DNA from: an uncultured Prochlorococcus sp.
GTDB taxonomy: Bacteria > Cyanobacteriota > Cyanobacteriia > PCC-6307 > Cyanobiaceae
DNA length: 9,737 nucleotides
Assembly (NCBI GenBank): GCA_902572675.1
Contig: CACGGY010000034.1
Location: 1-9,737, forward strand
Direction: 5' to 3'
Made by a program: the position numbers and the translations under genes. The notes below the pieces were generated by a model. That model was not told the DNA's origin. It did not search any database and saw only the letters and a program-made list of their open reading frames with translations. Of this stretch, positions 1 through 7,528 are shown piece by piece (positions within the stretch are counted from its first letter, which is position 1; each line of letters begins with the position of its first letter).

Positions 1-468
1 ACAAGAAGTGAAGAATTAAATTTAGTAAAATTCGAGCAGAAAGGTTTAGATTCTCTCACTCAAGCTACAGAATTATATGAATTTGGGTCTATTCAGATAA
101 AAAAAAGATTATATTCTGAAGCTACTAAAACTTTTTTAAAAGCAATTGAAAATTATGAAAATGAACCTGATGAAGCCAAAGCGATAATAAATAATGCTTT
201 AGGATTTTCTTATGCTGCTCAAAATGAATTTAAGAAAGCAATTAAACACTATAAATCTGCAATAAAATCACTTCCAGAATATCCTATAGCATTAAATAAC
301 CTCGCATCAGCACAACAGCGTTTACTTGAGTACGACTTAGCATATGAAACTTATCAAAAGGTTTTGGTGATAGATCCAAAAAACAAAACAGCAATTAAAA
401 AAAGTAAGGAGTTAGAAAAAAGAAACAATTATGAACCTTATAAAGGTATTAAAAATAAGGGATTCTAA
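1..468 (+). CDS. Tetratricopeptide-repeat protein, 3' part only (5' end outside window)
   Basis: The reading frame is open from the first base to a TAA at 466-468 and gives the last 155 residues of a protein. It contains helix-pair repeats of TPR type. One spans about residues 26-52 (YEFGSIQIKKRLYSEA then TFLKAIENY), a clearer one residues 59-94 (NNALGFSYAAQNEFKKAIKHYKSAI), and a third residues 95-128 (ALNNLASAQQRLLEYDLAYETY, closing with VLVIDPKN). The tail after residue 130 is rich in lysine. TPR domains are protein-protein scaffolds, and no catalytic motif is visible. In cyanobacteria, TPR proteins with this ending include the photosystem I biogenesis factor Ycf37, which is a possible identity; without the N-terminus, where Ycf37 has a membrane segment, I cannot decide. 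thiG begins two bases after the stop, so the two are probably cotranscribed. Confidence 0.85.
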   Translation, partial: TRSEELNLVKFEQKGLDSLTQATELYEFGSIQIKKRLYSEATKTFLKAIENYENEPDEAKAIINNALGFSYAAQNEFKKAIKHYKSAIKSLPEYPIALNNLASAQQRLLEYDLAYETYQKVLVIDPKNKTAIKKSKELEKRNNYEPYKGIKNKGF

Positions 469-470
469 AT

Positions 471-1265
471 ATGGAAAATTATTCTTCTTTACTAATTGGT
501 GGAAAACAATTTTCCAGTAGATTAATGGTTGGTACTGGCAAATACAAATCTACTCAAGATATGGTGGAAAGTTTGTCAAATTCTGAAACGGAAATTATAA
601 CCGTCGCTATAAGAAGAATTAAAATTGATCAGACCGGAGAAAATTTACTCGAAAAGATCAACTGGGAAAAATACTGGATGCTTCCTAATACAGCTGGTTG
701 TGTTAATTCCGATGAGGCAGTCAGAATAGCAATTTTAGGTAGAGAACTTGCAAAATTATCTGGTCAAGAAGAAAATAATTTTGTGAAGTTAGAAGTTATT
801 CCTGACAAAAAGTATTTGCTACCAGATCCAATAGAAACTCTTAAAGCAGCCGAAATTTTAATAAAAAAGGGTTTCGCTGTACTACCTTATATCAATGCAG
901 ATCCTATTCTTGCCAAAAGACTAGAGGAAATAGGTTGTGCAACTGTAATGCCATTGGGCTCTCCCATAGGCTCCGGGCAAGGATTGTTAAATTTATCAAA
1001 TATAAGGATTATTATTGAGAATGCAAAAGTGCCAGTAATAATTGACGCAGGAATTGGGGTGCCTAGTGAAGCTTCTCAAGCTATGGAAATCGGAGCTGAT
1101 GGTGTCTTAATCAATAGTGCAATAGCACAAGCTGCAAATCCTCCTCTAATGGCTCAAGCGATAAATTATAGTGTGAAAGCTGGCAGGCAAGCTTTTCTGG
1201 CAGGAAGAATTAAAAAACAAGACTTTGCAGTAGCAAGTTCGCCGGAAAAAAATATATCTATCTAA
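471..1265 (+). CDS. thiG: Thiazole synthase ThiG
   Basis: ThiG builds the thiazole phosphate moiety of thiamine from 1-deoxy-D-xylulose 5-phosphate, dehydroglycine and sulfur carried as ThiS thiocarboxylate; it is a soluble TIM-barrel enzyme. The 264-residue protein is of full family length. It shows the N-terminal GTGKY (21-25), PNTAGC (72-77), the active-site lysine K106 in VKLEVIPD with the neighbouring glutamate E108, the phosphate-binding loop MPLGSPIGSGQG (160-171), and DAGIG (192-196) with the conserved aspartate D192. The ATG at 471 is preceded by AAGGGA at 457-462, a good ribosome binding site 8 bases upstream. It lies two bases after the TPR gene. No ThiS or ThiO domain is fused, so partners must be encoded elsewhere. 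A perfect 7-bp inverted repeat with a 3-base loop lies within codons 10-16 (500-516). Confidence 0.97.
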   Translation: MENYSSLLIGGKQFSSRLMVGTGKYKSTQDMVESLSNSETEIITVAIRRIKIDQTGENLLEKINWEKYWMLPNTAGCVNSDEAVRIAILGRELAKLSGQEENNFVKLEVIPDKKYLLPDPIETLKAAEILIKKGFAVLPYINADPILAKRLEEIGCATVMPLGSPIGSGQGLLNLSNIRIIIENAKVPVIIDAGIGVPSEASQAMEIGADGVLINSAIAQAANPPLMAQAINYSVKAGRQAFLAGRIKKQDFAVASSPEKNISI

Positions 1266-1435
1266 TTCTCTAAATTGAGAAAAGTTTAAAAAGAAAGTAA
1301 AAATTTATTATTTGCTTTTATTTATCGTAATAAGAAAGAAGATTTGAAACTATTTACAATGTTTTTTCGCAAAGTGGAAGCACGCTGTAGTAATTTAATA
1401 AATATATTATGAATCTTTTAATTCTGGAGTTCTGA
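1266..1435 (+). promoter_or_regulatory. Intergenic region with probable sqdB promoter
   Basis: These 170 bases between thiG and sqdB are the longest clear gap on the + strand and probably hold the start of sqdBX transcription. Just after the thiG stop is a weak stem (TTCTC at 1266-1270, GAGAA at 1277-1281) without a convincing T-run, so it is at best a poor terminator. A TATTAT at 1405-1410 could be a -10 element, but no good -35 sequence stands 16-18 bases upstream. Within this AT-rich stretch, 1368-1387 is a conspicuous island of normal GC content. An ATG at 1359 opens a 17-codon frame ending at 1412, too short to call a gene. GGAG at 1426-1429 is the ribosome binding site of sqdB. No riboswitch or tRNA structure was seen. 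Confidence 0.4.
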
Positions 1436-2629
1436 GTGAAAGTTATTGTTCTAGGTGGAGATGGTTTTTGCGGTTGGCCTTGTGCGGTGAATTTAGCAGA
1501 GCAAAATCATGATGTAATTATTGTCGACAATTTAAGTCGTAGAAAAATTGATATTGATCTAGAGGTAGAATCTTTAACTCCAATTTCTTCTATAACAGAA
1601 CGACTTTCTGCATGGGAAGAGACTGGAGGCAAGCCTATGAGATTTCTTAACATGGATATCTCTAAGCAATATCAAAAATTACTCAATTTGCTCATTGATG
1701 AAAAACCAGATTCCGTAATCCATTTTGCAGAACAAAGAGCAGCTCCTTACTCGATGAAATCGAGTTTTACCAAAAGATATACAGTAGATAATAATGTTAA
1801 TGGCACCCACAACCTACTTGCTGCGATAGTAGAGAGTAATTTAGATATTCATGTTGTTCATTTAGGGACAATGGGTGTCTACGGATATGGATCACATAGA
1901 GGTGCAACAATTCCAGAAGGTTATCTAAAAGTTGAAGTTCCACAACCTGATGGAAGCCGCTTTGAAGAAGAAATATTACACCCTGCAAGCCCAGGTAGTG
2001 TCTACCATATGACTAAAACTTTAGATCAATTATTATTTCTTTACTACAACAAAAATGATCTTGTAAGGATCACTGATCTACATCAAGGCATTGTTTGGGG
2101 AACAAATACAGAAGCAACTTTAAAAGATCCTAGATTGACAAACCGATTTGACTATGACGGAGATTATGGAACTGTTCTAAACAGATTTCTAATGCAAGCT
2201 GCAATTGGATATCCATTAAGTGTTCATGGGACAGGAGGACAAACAAGAGCATTTATACATATAAAAGACTCTGTAAAATGCGTACAACTTGCTCTTGAAA
2301 ATCCTCCAAAATCTGGAGAAAGAGTCAAAATCTTTAATCAAATGACAGAAAGTCATCAAGTTGGAGAACTAGCTAAAAAAGTTGCTTCTCTAACTGGTGC
2401 TGATATCAATTATTTACCAAATCCAAGGAATGAAGCAGTAGAAAATGATCTAATTGTTGATAATAAATGCTTTATAGAATTAGGTTTAAACCCAACTACT
2501 CTTGATAATGGCTTATTAGAAGAAGTTGTTGAAGTTGCTAAAAAATACTCCAATAGATGTGATCTTAAGCGCATACCTTGTGTTTCATCCTGGACTAAAA
2601 AACAAGCTGAGGCCATAAAGACTAATTAA
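1436..2629 (+). CDS. sqdB: UDP-sulfoquinovose synthase SqdB
   Basis: SqdB converts UDP-glucose and sulfite to UDP-sulfoquinovose, the head-group donor for the sulfolipid SQDG. It is a member of the extended short-chain dehydrogenase/reductase (NAD-dependent epimerase) superfamily. The 397 residues match the usual length. Visible features are the NAD-binding glycine motif GGDGFCG (7-13), VDNLSRR (30-36) after the second strand, HFAEQRAAPYSM (96-107), the catalytic threonine T145 in HLGTMGVYGYG, and the catalytic pair Y190/K194 in VYHMTK. The stretch DLHQGIVWGTNT (214-225) is also typical of SqdB. The start is a GTG at 1436 with GGAG six bases upstream, which gives the expected N-terminus directly before the Rossmann strand. 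sqdX follows after 27 bases, so the two should form an operon. In phosphate-poor oceans this lipid replaces phospholipids, which is established for picocyanobacteria. Confidence 0.97.
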   Translation: MKVIVLGGDGFCGWPCAVNLAEQNHDVIIVDNLSRRKIDIDLEVESLTPISSITERLSAWEETGGKPMRFLNMDISKQYQKLLNLLIDEKPDSVIHFAEQRAAPYSMKSSFTKRYTVDNNVNGTHNLLAAIVESNLDIHVVHLGTMGVYGYGSHRGATIPEGYLKVEVPQPDGSRFEEEILHPASPGSVYHMTKTLDQLLFLYYNKNDLVRITDLHQGIVWGTNTEATLKDPRLTNRFDYDGDYGTVLNRFLMQAAIGYPLSVHGTGGQTRAFIHIKDSVKCVQLALENPPKSGERVKIFNQMTESHQVGELAKKVASLTGADINYLPNPRNEAVENDLIVDNKCFIELGLNPTTLDNGLLEEVVEVAKKYSNRCDLKRIPCVSSWTKKQAEAIKTN

Positions 2630-2656
2630 AATTTCTGAAATAATTACCTTAAGAAA

Positions 2657-3790
2657 GTGAAAATTGCATTGTTTACTGAAACTTTTTTACCTAAAGTTGA
2701 CGGCATAGTCACAAGACTGACTAAAACGATTGAATTTTTAATAAAAAATGGTGATGAAGTTATAATTTTTTGTCCAGAGGGGTGTCCAGAATCATATATG
2801 GGCGCAACTGTAGTTGGAGTTGCTGCAATGCCATTGCCCTTATACCCAGAGTTGAAGCTTGGTTTACCAGGTCCTGCAGTCTCAGATAAGTTAGAAAAAT
2901 TTAACCCAGATTTGATACATGTTGTTAATCCAGCAGTACTTGGCTTAGGTGGCATATGGTTGGCTAAAACTAATAATATTCCTTTAATTGCCAGTTACCA
3001 TACTCATCTTCCGAAATATCTAGAACATTACGGTATGGGTATGTTAGAGCCACTTTTGTGGGAATTACTTAAAGCAGCACATAATCAAGCCTTGTTAAAT
3101 TTATGTACATCCACCGCTATGGTAAATGAGTTAAAAGATAAAGGTATACAAAGGACTGCACTATGGCAAAGAGGAGTAGATACTCAAAGTTTCCGACCAG
3201 ATTTAAGAAGTGAGAAAATGAGAAAAAAATTATTTGGGGAATATAACGACGCTAATTACTTATTGATTTATGTAGGAAGGTTATCAGCAGAAAAACAAAT
3301 TGAGAGAATTAAGCCAGTCTTAGAAAGTATCCCAGATGCTTGCCTAGCACTTGTAGGTGACGGACCATATAGAAACCAGCTTGAAAAAATCTTCGAAAAT
3401 ACCAAGACTAATTTCATAGGATATTTATCTGGCGATGAACTTGCTAGCGCCTATGCCTCTGGAGATATATTTTTATTTCCATCTAGTACAGAAACACTTG
3501 GGTTAGTTTTACTAGAAGCAATGGCAGCAGGATGTCCAGTTATCGGAGCCAACAAAGGGGGAATTCCAGATATCATCAGCGATGGGATTAATGGTTGTTT
3601 ATATGATCCCGATGAAAAAGATAATGGAGAACAGAGTTTGATTGAGGCGACAAAAAAAATTCTAGAGAATGAAGATAAAAGAGAAGTTATGAGGAAAGAA
3701 GCACGTAACGAAGCAGAAAAATGGGATTGGAATCAAGCCACTTTACAACTAAAAAATTATTATGCAGATACTCTCAAAGAAATAGATTAG
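2657..3790 (+). CDS. sqdX: SQDG synthase SqdX (sulfoquinovosyltransferase, GT4 family)
   Basis: SqdX transfers sulfoquinovose from UDP-sulfoquinovose to diacylglycerol at the membrane, the last step of sulfolipid synthesis. The 377-residue protein is a complete GT-B fold, family 4 glycosyltransferase. The N-terminal half opens with ALFTETFLPKVDGIVTRL (4-21), with the glycine-containing acceptor loop, and holds SYHTHLPKYLEHY (113-125). The C-terminal half has the nucleotide-sugar site: VGRLSAEKQIE (206-216, with R208 and K213), VGDGPYR (233-239) and the EX7E motif E279/E287 in STETLGLVLLEAMAAGCPVIG. No signal peptide or transmembrane helix is seen, as expected for a peripheral enzyme. The start is a GTG at 2657 with only a weak AAGAA in front; position just ahead of the first strand and the spacing to sqdB support it. 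It follows sqdB by 27 bases, and its substrate is the product of SqdB. Confidence 0.95.
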   Translation: MKIALFTETFLPKVDGIVTRLTKTIEFLIKNGDEVIIFCPEGCPESYMGATVVGVAAMPLPLYPELKLGLPGPAVSDKLEKFNPDLIHVVNPAVLGLGGIWLAKTNNIPLIASYHTHLPKYLEHYGMGMLEPLLWELLKAAHNQALLNLCTSTAMVNELKDKGIQRTALWQRGVDTQSFRPDLRSEKMRKKLFGEYNDANYLLIYVGRLSAEKQIERIKPVLESIPDACLALVGDGPYRNQLEKIFENTKTNFIGYLSGDELASAYASGDIFLFPSSTETLGLVLLEAMAAGCPVIGANKGGIPDIISDGINGCLYDPDEKDNGEQSLIEATKKILENEDKREVMRKEARNEAEKWDWNQATLQLKNYYADTLKEID

Positions 3791-3802
3791 GATTAGTTTT
3801 AA

Positions 3803-4051
3803 TCATGCTACGTGTGGAGGCGTAGGATTGCTATATGAACTTAAAGGAAGTATTAGAGTAGCAATATTTTGATTCTTTTCGGGCCTTTTTTTCTTTGAAA
3901 ATTTTTTACCAAAGGGTACTCTTATAACATTAGTTCCTTCAATGGAACAAATGTTTGAGTTATCTCCCGAAAAATTATTAACAAAATCTGGTAAGTCGAC
4001 GTTTTTAACAGGCAAGTGCTTAACATTACCAGATTTAAAATCTTTGGTCAT
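3803..4051 (-). CDS. Small hypothetical protein, 82 residues
   Basis: I do not recognise this protein. It fills most of the 391-base gap between the convergent sqdX and gcvP. The codons show the A/T-ending preference of the neighbouring genes, and the protein has ordinary composition: a segment LPVKNVDLPDFVNNF (13-27), a strand-rich part ICSIEGTNVIRVPFG (34-48), a basic stretch KKFSKKKRPEKNQ (49-61), then a hydrophobic strand IATLILPLSSY (63-73). It has no signal peptide, membrane helix or metal-binding motif. The ATG at 4051 lacks a good ribosome binding site. The frame stays open upstream for a further 13 codons, to a TAA at 4091-4093, with no ATG, GTG or TTG at its beginning but an ATT at 4085-4087. 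Its stop lies 12 bases from the end of sqdX. Real gene is favoured over chance; function unknown. Confidence 0.6.
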   Translation of the reverse strand: MTKDFKSGNVKHLPVKNVDLPDFVNNFSGDNSNICSIEGTNVIRVPFGKKFSKKKRPEKNQNIATLILPLSSYSNPTPPHVA

Positions 4052-4181
4052 AGCTTCAAATACCCCAAAAAAATTTGATGCTCGAATATTTTAATAAAAA
4101 AATTTAAAAAAATTCTATAAGAAAATATTAAATTTTTATTCTCACTGATAATAACTAAGGAAATATAAGGATGCTAGTCCT

Positions 4182-7091
4182 TTAAGCACATTTTTTTTCT
4201 TCGAAAGTCTCGCCTTGATTTACATTGCAAGAACAAATTAAATTGCGATCGCCATATGCATTATTGATCCTAGAAACTGAAGACCAAAACTTAATAGAAG
4301 TTGGGGTTTTATAAGGAAAAGAAGCTTTTTCTTTTGAATAAGGATAATGCCAACTATCAGCAATTAACTCTTTCAGCGTATGGGGAGAGTTACTTATTAC
4401 ATTATTATTCTTTAATGCAACATTTTTTTCTATTTCGCTGATTTCTTCTCCAATCAATAGCATAGCTTCGCAAAATCTATCCAATTCAACCAAACTCTCA
4501 CTTTCAGTAGGCTCTATCATTATCGTCTCTGGAACAGGCCAACTTATAGTTGGGGCATGAAAACTATAATCTATTAATCGTTTAGCTAAATCATTTACAC
4601 TCAAACCAGTTTTGGATTTTAAATCCCTAAAATCTAAAATACATTCATGTGCGACAAAATTATTTTTTCCTTTATAAAGAATCTTGAATTTATGCTTTAA
4701 AGAATGCGCAATATAATTTGCAGATAAAATTGCATGCGCAGTTGCTTTTCTTAAACCACTAAGACCAGCCATTTTTATGTACATCCAACTTATTGGAAGA
4801 ATACTTGCACTCCCATGCTTGGCAGAAGATACGTAATTGGAACTATTAGATAAATTATTATCCATTAAAGAATGAGTAGGAAGAAATGGGCTCAAAGTTT
4901 CTGATGCAGCAACTGGACCTACTCCTGGGCCACCACCTCCATGTGGAATGCAGAATGTTTTATGTAAATTCAAATGACAAACATCAACACCATAATTCCC
5001 CGGTTTACATAATCCAACCTGAGCGTTCAAATTTGCTCCATCTAAATAGACAAATCCTCCCACAGAGTGAATTAAATCACATATCTTTCTGATTTGTAAT
5101 TCAAAAACTCCATGAGTAGAGGGATAAGTCAACATAAGAGCCCCTATTTGGTTATTAAATTTCTTGACCTTGATTGACAAATCTTCAAAATCAATATTTC
5201 CTTCGTCATCACATTCAACAGTTAAAACTTCAAAACCTGCCATAACTGCACTAGCAGGATTTGTTCCATGGGCACTTTTTGGAATTAAACATTTTTTTCT
5301 TAACAGTTCACCTTTTGATTCAAAATAAGAATTTATTGCCAATAAACCTGCAAACTCTCCTTGAGAGCCTGCATTTGGTTGAAAAGAAACTGATTTTAAA
5401 CCAACAATCTCACTTATCCATTTTTCTAGGTCAGATATAATTTTTGAATAGCCTTTAGTTTGATCTCGTGGGGAAAAAGGATGAATGGAAGATAAATTAG
5501 CCCAAGAGACTGGATTTAACTCTGCTGCAGAATTTAACTTCATGGTACAGCTTCCCAATGGCATCATCCCATCTACCAAAGAAAAATCTTTTTCTGCAAG
5601 TCGGAATATATATCTCATTAATTCAGTTTCACTTTGGTAATTTGTGAATATATCTTGCTGCATCCATGCACTGGATCTCAAAGCTAAACATTCAAGATGA
5701 AATTCTTTATCAAATTTTATTTGCTCTAAATCTTCTTCTTTTTCTATTAGGTTTGCTATGAAAGTCAAAATATCTTTTATTTCTTTTTCATTACTAAGCT
5801 CATCTAAAGAGATCCCAAAGCCAGTTGAATTTTCAATAGTTGATCCCAACGGCAAAATTCTTAAGTTATAGCCATTTTTTAGAGCTTCATTATGGATCCT
5901 CTGGGAGTGCTCAGAATAAACATCAACACTATCAAATCTAATCCCATCAGGAATATCAAAACCCAAAGCAGCTAAACTTGATTCTAAATTTATTCTCAAC
6001 TCAACTAATCTCTTAGCAATTTGGGTTAATCCAGAGGGTCCATGATAAATAGCATAAAAAGAAGAAATTATGGCTAACAAAGATTGAGCAGTGCAAATAT
6101 TACTGGTAGCCTTTTCCCTTCGAATATGTTGCTCTCTTGTTTGCAATGCTAGTCTTAGAGACTTTTCTCCATTTTTAGATAGAGTTTGCCCAACAATTCT
6201 TCCGGGTATCAGCCTTTTATATTTTTCACTACAAGCAAAATATGCTGCATGGGGGCCACCAAAACCCAATGGAACTCCAAATCTTTGCATACTTCCCACT
6301 GCTACATCGACACCAAATTCAGAAATTGGTTTAATCAAAACTTGTGCTAGTGGATCAATACATGCCGTAACAATAATTTCTGATCTATGTGCTTGGGATA
6401 TTAAGAATGTGGGATCATATAATTCTCCATTTTTACCAGGTAATTGCAATAACATTCCAAAAACATCATCATGATTAGGAAGGTTACTTTGAGTAAAGCG
6501 TTTTAAGGATATTCCCAAAGGTTTTGCTCTGGTTTGTAGAACATTAAAAGTATGATCAAAAACATTTGACTCCACTAAGTACACTTTTGAAGATTTATTT
6601 TTTCTTGCAGCAAAACTCATGGCCATAGCTTCTGCAGCAGCAGTACCCTCATCCAACAAAGATGCATTGGCGACAGGGAATCCTGTTAGTTCACAAACAA
6701 TAGTCTGAAAATTAAATAGAGCTTCTAATCTTCCTTGTGCAATTTCTGCTTGATATGGAGTATAAGACGTGTACCACCTTGGATTTTCAAGAACATGTCT
6801 TTGGATTACTTTAGGCAAATGATTGTCATAATAACCAAGGCCTATAAGTGATCTCATTTTAGTATTTTTATTCGCAATCTCTTCTAATTCATTTAAAGCC
6901 TCAATTTCTGAACAACCTTGGGGCAATATTTCTGAAGATTTATTTTTAAGCTGAATATCTTCAGGAATAACTTGATTTATAAATTGATCAATATTGTTAA
7001 AACCAAGCTTATTCAGCATGATTCTTTCATCATTATCTCCTAACCCAAGATGCCTATCTATAAACAAATCAGACCCAAATTTGGATGTCAT
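4182..7091 (-). CDS. gcvP: Glycine dehydrogenase (decarboxylating), P-protein of glycine cleavage system
   Basis: The P-protein uses pyridoxal phosphate to decarboxylate glycine and passes the aminomethyl group to the lipoyl arm of GcvH. At 969 residues it is the long, single-chain form with N- and C-terminal halves of the PLP aminotransferase fold. Seen motifs are FIDRHLG (10-16), YTPYQAEIAQGRLEALFNFQT (111-131), GSMQRFGVPLGFGGPHAAYFA (266-286) and REKATSNICTAQ (325-336) in the first half. The second half has DGMMPLGSCTMKLN (507-520), QPNAGSQGEFAG (571-582), SAHGTNPASAVMAG (606-619), YLDGANLNAQVGL (682-694) and the cofactor lysine K711 in NLHKTFCIPHGGGGPG. It appears intact. The ATG at 7091 gives the usual N-terminus; no clear ribosome binding site precedes it. 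gcvH lies 45 bases upstream on the same strand, so the substrate-transfer partners are probably cotranscribed. gcvT is absent here. Confidence 0.98.
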   Translation of the reverse strand: MTSKFGSDLFIDRHLGLGDNDERIMLNKLGFNNIDQFINQVIPEDIQLKNKSSEILPQGCSEIEALNELEEIANKNTKMRSLIGLGYYDNHLPKVIQRHVLENPRWYTSYTPYQAEIAQGRLEALFNFQTIVCELTGFPVANASLLDEGTAAAEAMAMSFAARKNKSSKVYLVESNVFDHTFNVLQTRAKPLGISLKRFTQSNLPNHDDVFGMLLQLPGKNGELYDPTFLISQAHRSEIIVTACIDPLAQVLIKPISEFGVDVAVGSMQRFGVPLGFGGPHAAYFACSEKYKRLIPGRIVGQTLSKNGEKSLRLALQTREQHIRREKATSNICTAQSLLAIISSFYAIYHGPSGLTQIAKRLVELRINLESSLAALGFDIPDGIRFDSVDVYSEHSQRIHNEALKNGYNLRILPLGSTIENSTGFGISLDELSNEKEIKDILTFIANLIEKEEDLEQIKFDKEFHLECLALRSSAWMQQDIFTNYQSETELMRYIFRLAEKDFSLVDGMMPLGSCTMKLNSAAELNPVSWANLSSIHPFSPRDQTKGYSKIISDLEKWISEIVGLKSVSFQPNAGSQGEFAGLLAINSYFESKGELLRKKCLIPKSAHGTNPASAVMAGFEVLTVECDDEGNIDFEDLSIKVKKFNNQIGALMLTYPSTHGVFELQIRKICDLIHSVGGFVYLDGANLNAQVGLCKPGNYGVDVCHLNLHKTFCIPHGGGGPGVGPVAASETLSPFLPTHSLMDNNLSNSSNYVSSAKHGSASILPISWMYIKMAGLSGLRKATAHAILSANYIAHSLKHKFKILYKGKNNFVAHECILDFRDLKSKTGLSVNDLAKRLIDYSFHAPTISWPVPETIMIEPTESESLVELDRFCEAMLLIGEEISEIEKNVALKNNNVISNSPHTLKELIADSWHYPYSKEKASFPYKTPTSIKFWSSVSRINNAYGDRNLICSCNVNQGETFEEKKCA

Positions 7092-7136
7092 ATTAAAATG
7101 TTTTTCTTTAAAATAGCTCTTTTTAAAAAGTTTGCC

Positions 7137-7526
7137 TTATTTTGGTACAACCTTTAATTGATATTCCTCAGAAGTCATCAAATCAGCAATCAATGCATTT
7201 GATTCTGGTTTCAAAATGACTAACCAACCGTCTCCAATCGGATCATTCTGTAAAAGCTCAGGGTTCTCAATAACACCTTCATTTACAGATACTATTTCTC
7301 CTGAAAAAGGCAAATAGACTTCCTCTACGGCCTTAACTGATTCTATTGTTCCAAAAGTCTCGCCTTTCTCTAAAGTCGCCCCTTCATCAGCTAATTCAAC
7401 AAAAACAATATCTCCTAATTGATCTATAGCGAATTCACTAACTCCAATTTTTAATAATCCATTTTCTTCCAAGACATATTCATGAGTATCAGCATAGTTG
7501 AGGTTGTCTGGAAACTTGTAAGACAT
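7137..7526 (-). CDS. gcvH: Glycine cleavage system H-protein
   Basis: GcvH is the small lipoylated carrier that shuttles the aminomethyl intermediate between the P-, T- and L-proteins. The 129-residue length is normal. The barrel core is visible as THEYVLEENGLLKIGVSEFAIDQLGDIVFVELADEG (14-49), and the lipoyl-attachment lysine is K65 in GTIESVKAVEEVYLPFSGEIV, the diagnostic sequence of the family. The C-terminal part NPELLQNDPIGDGWLVILKP (88-107) is also typical. The gene starts only two bases after the stop of the upstream lyase gene and has no recognisable Shine-Dalgarno sequence, which suggests translational coupling or leaderless-type initiation, common in this lineage. gcvP follows after 45 bases that contain a 12-bp palindrome (7119-7130). 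Confidence 0.98.
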   Translation of the reverse strand: MSYKFPDNLNYADTHEYVLEENGLLKIGVSEFAIDQLGDIVFVELADEGATLEKGETFGTIESVKAVEEVYLPFSGEIVSVNEGVIENPELLQNDPIGDGWLVILKPESNALIADLMTSEEYQLKVVPK

Positions 7527-7528
7527 GA

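Noticed and set aside
2644..2955. 103-codon open frame on the - strand
   Set aside because: Opposite-strand shadow of the start of sqdX, which has clear glycosyltransferase motifs there.
3791..3825. Possible bidirectional terminator between sqdX and the small convergent gene (GATTA/TAATC and CTACG/CGTAG stems)
   Set aside because: Both stems are five base pairs, neither is followed by a T-run in either direction, and the second lies in the coding end of the small gene.
3880..3893. CGGGCC followed by seven T, resembling the right half of a terminator on the + strand
   Set aside because: No complementary left arm is present, and the bases are explained as lysine/proline codons of the small gene on the - strand.
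4167..4182. Stem AAGGA/TCCTT around a 6-base loop at the gcvP stop codon, as terminator
   Set aside because: Only five base pairs and no T-run following it on the - strand; too weak to call.
4245..4252. GCGATCGC, the HIP1 octamer abundant in many cyanobacteria
   Set aside because: A single copy inside gcvP, encoding part of Gly-Asp-Arg; one occurrence carries no signal.
6091..6474. 127-codon open frame on the + strand
   Set aside because: Lies entirely within gcvP, whose opposite-strand frame is strongly conserved; its translation is unlike a natural protein.
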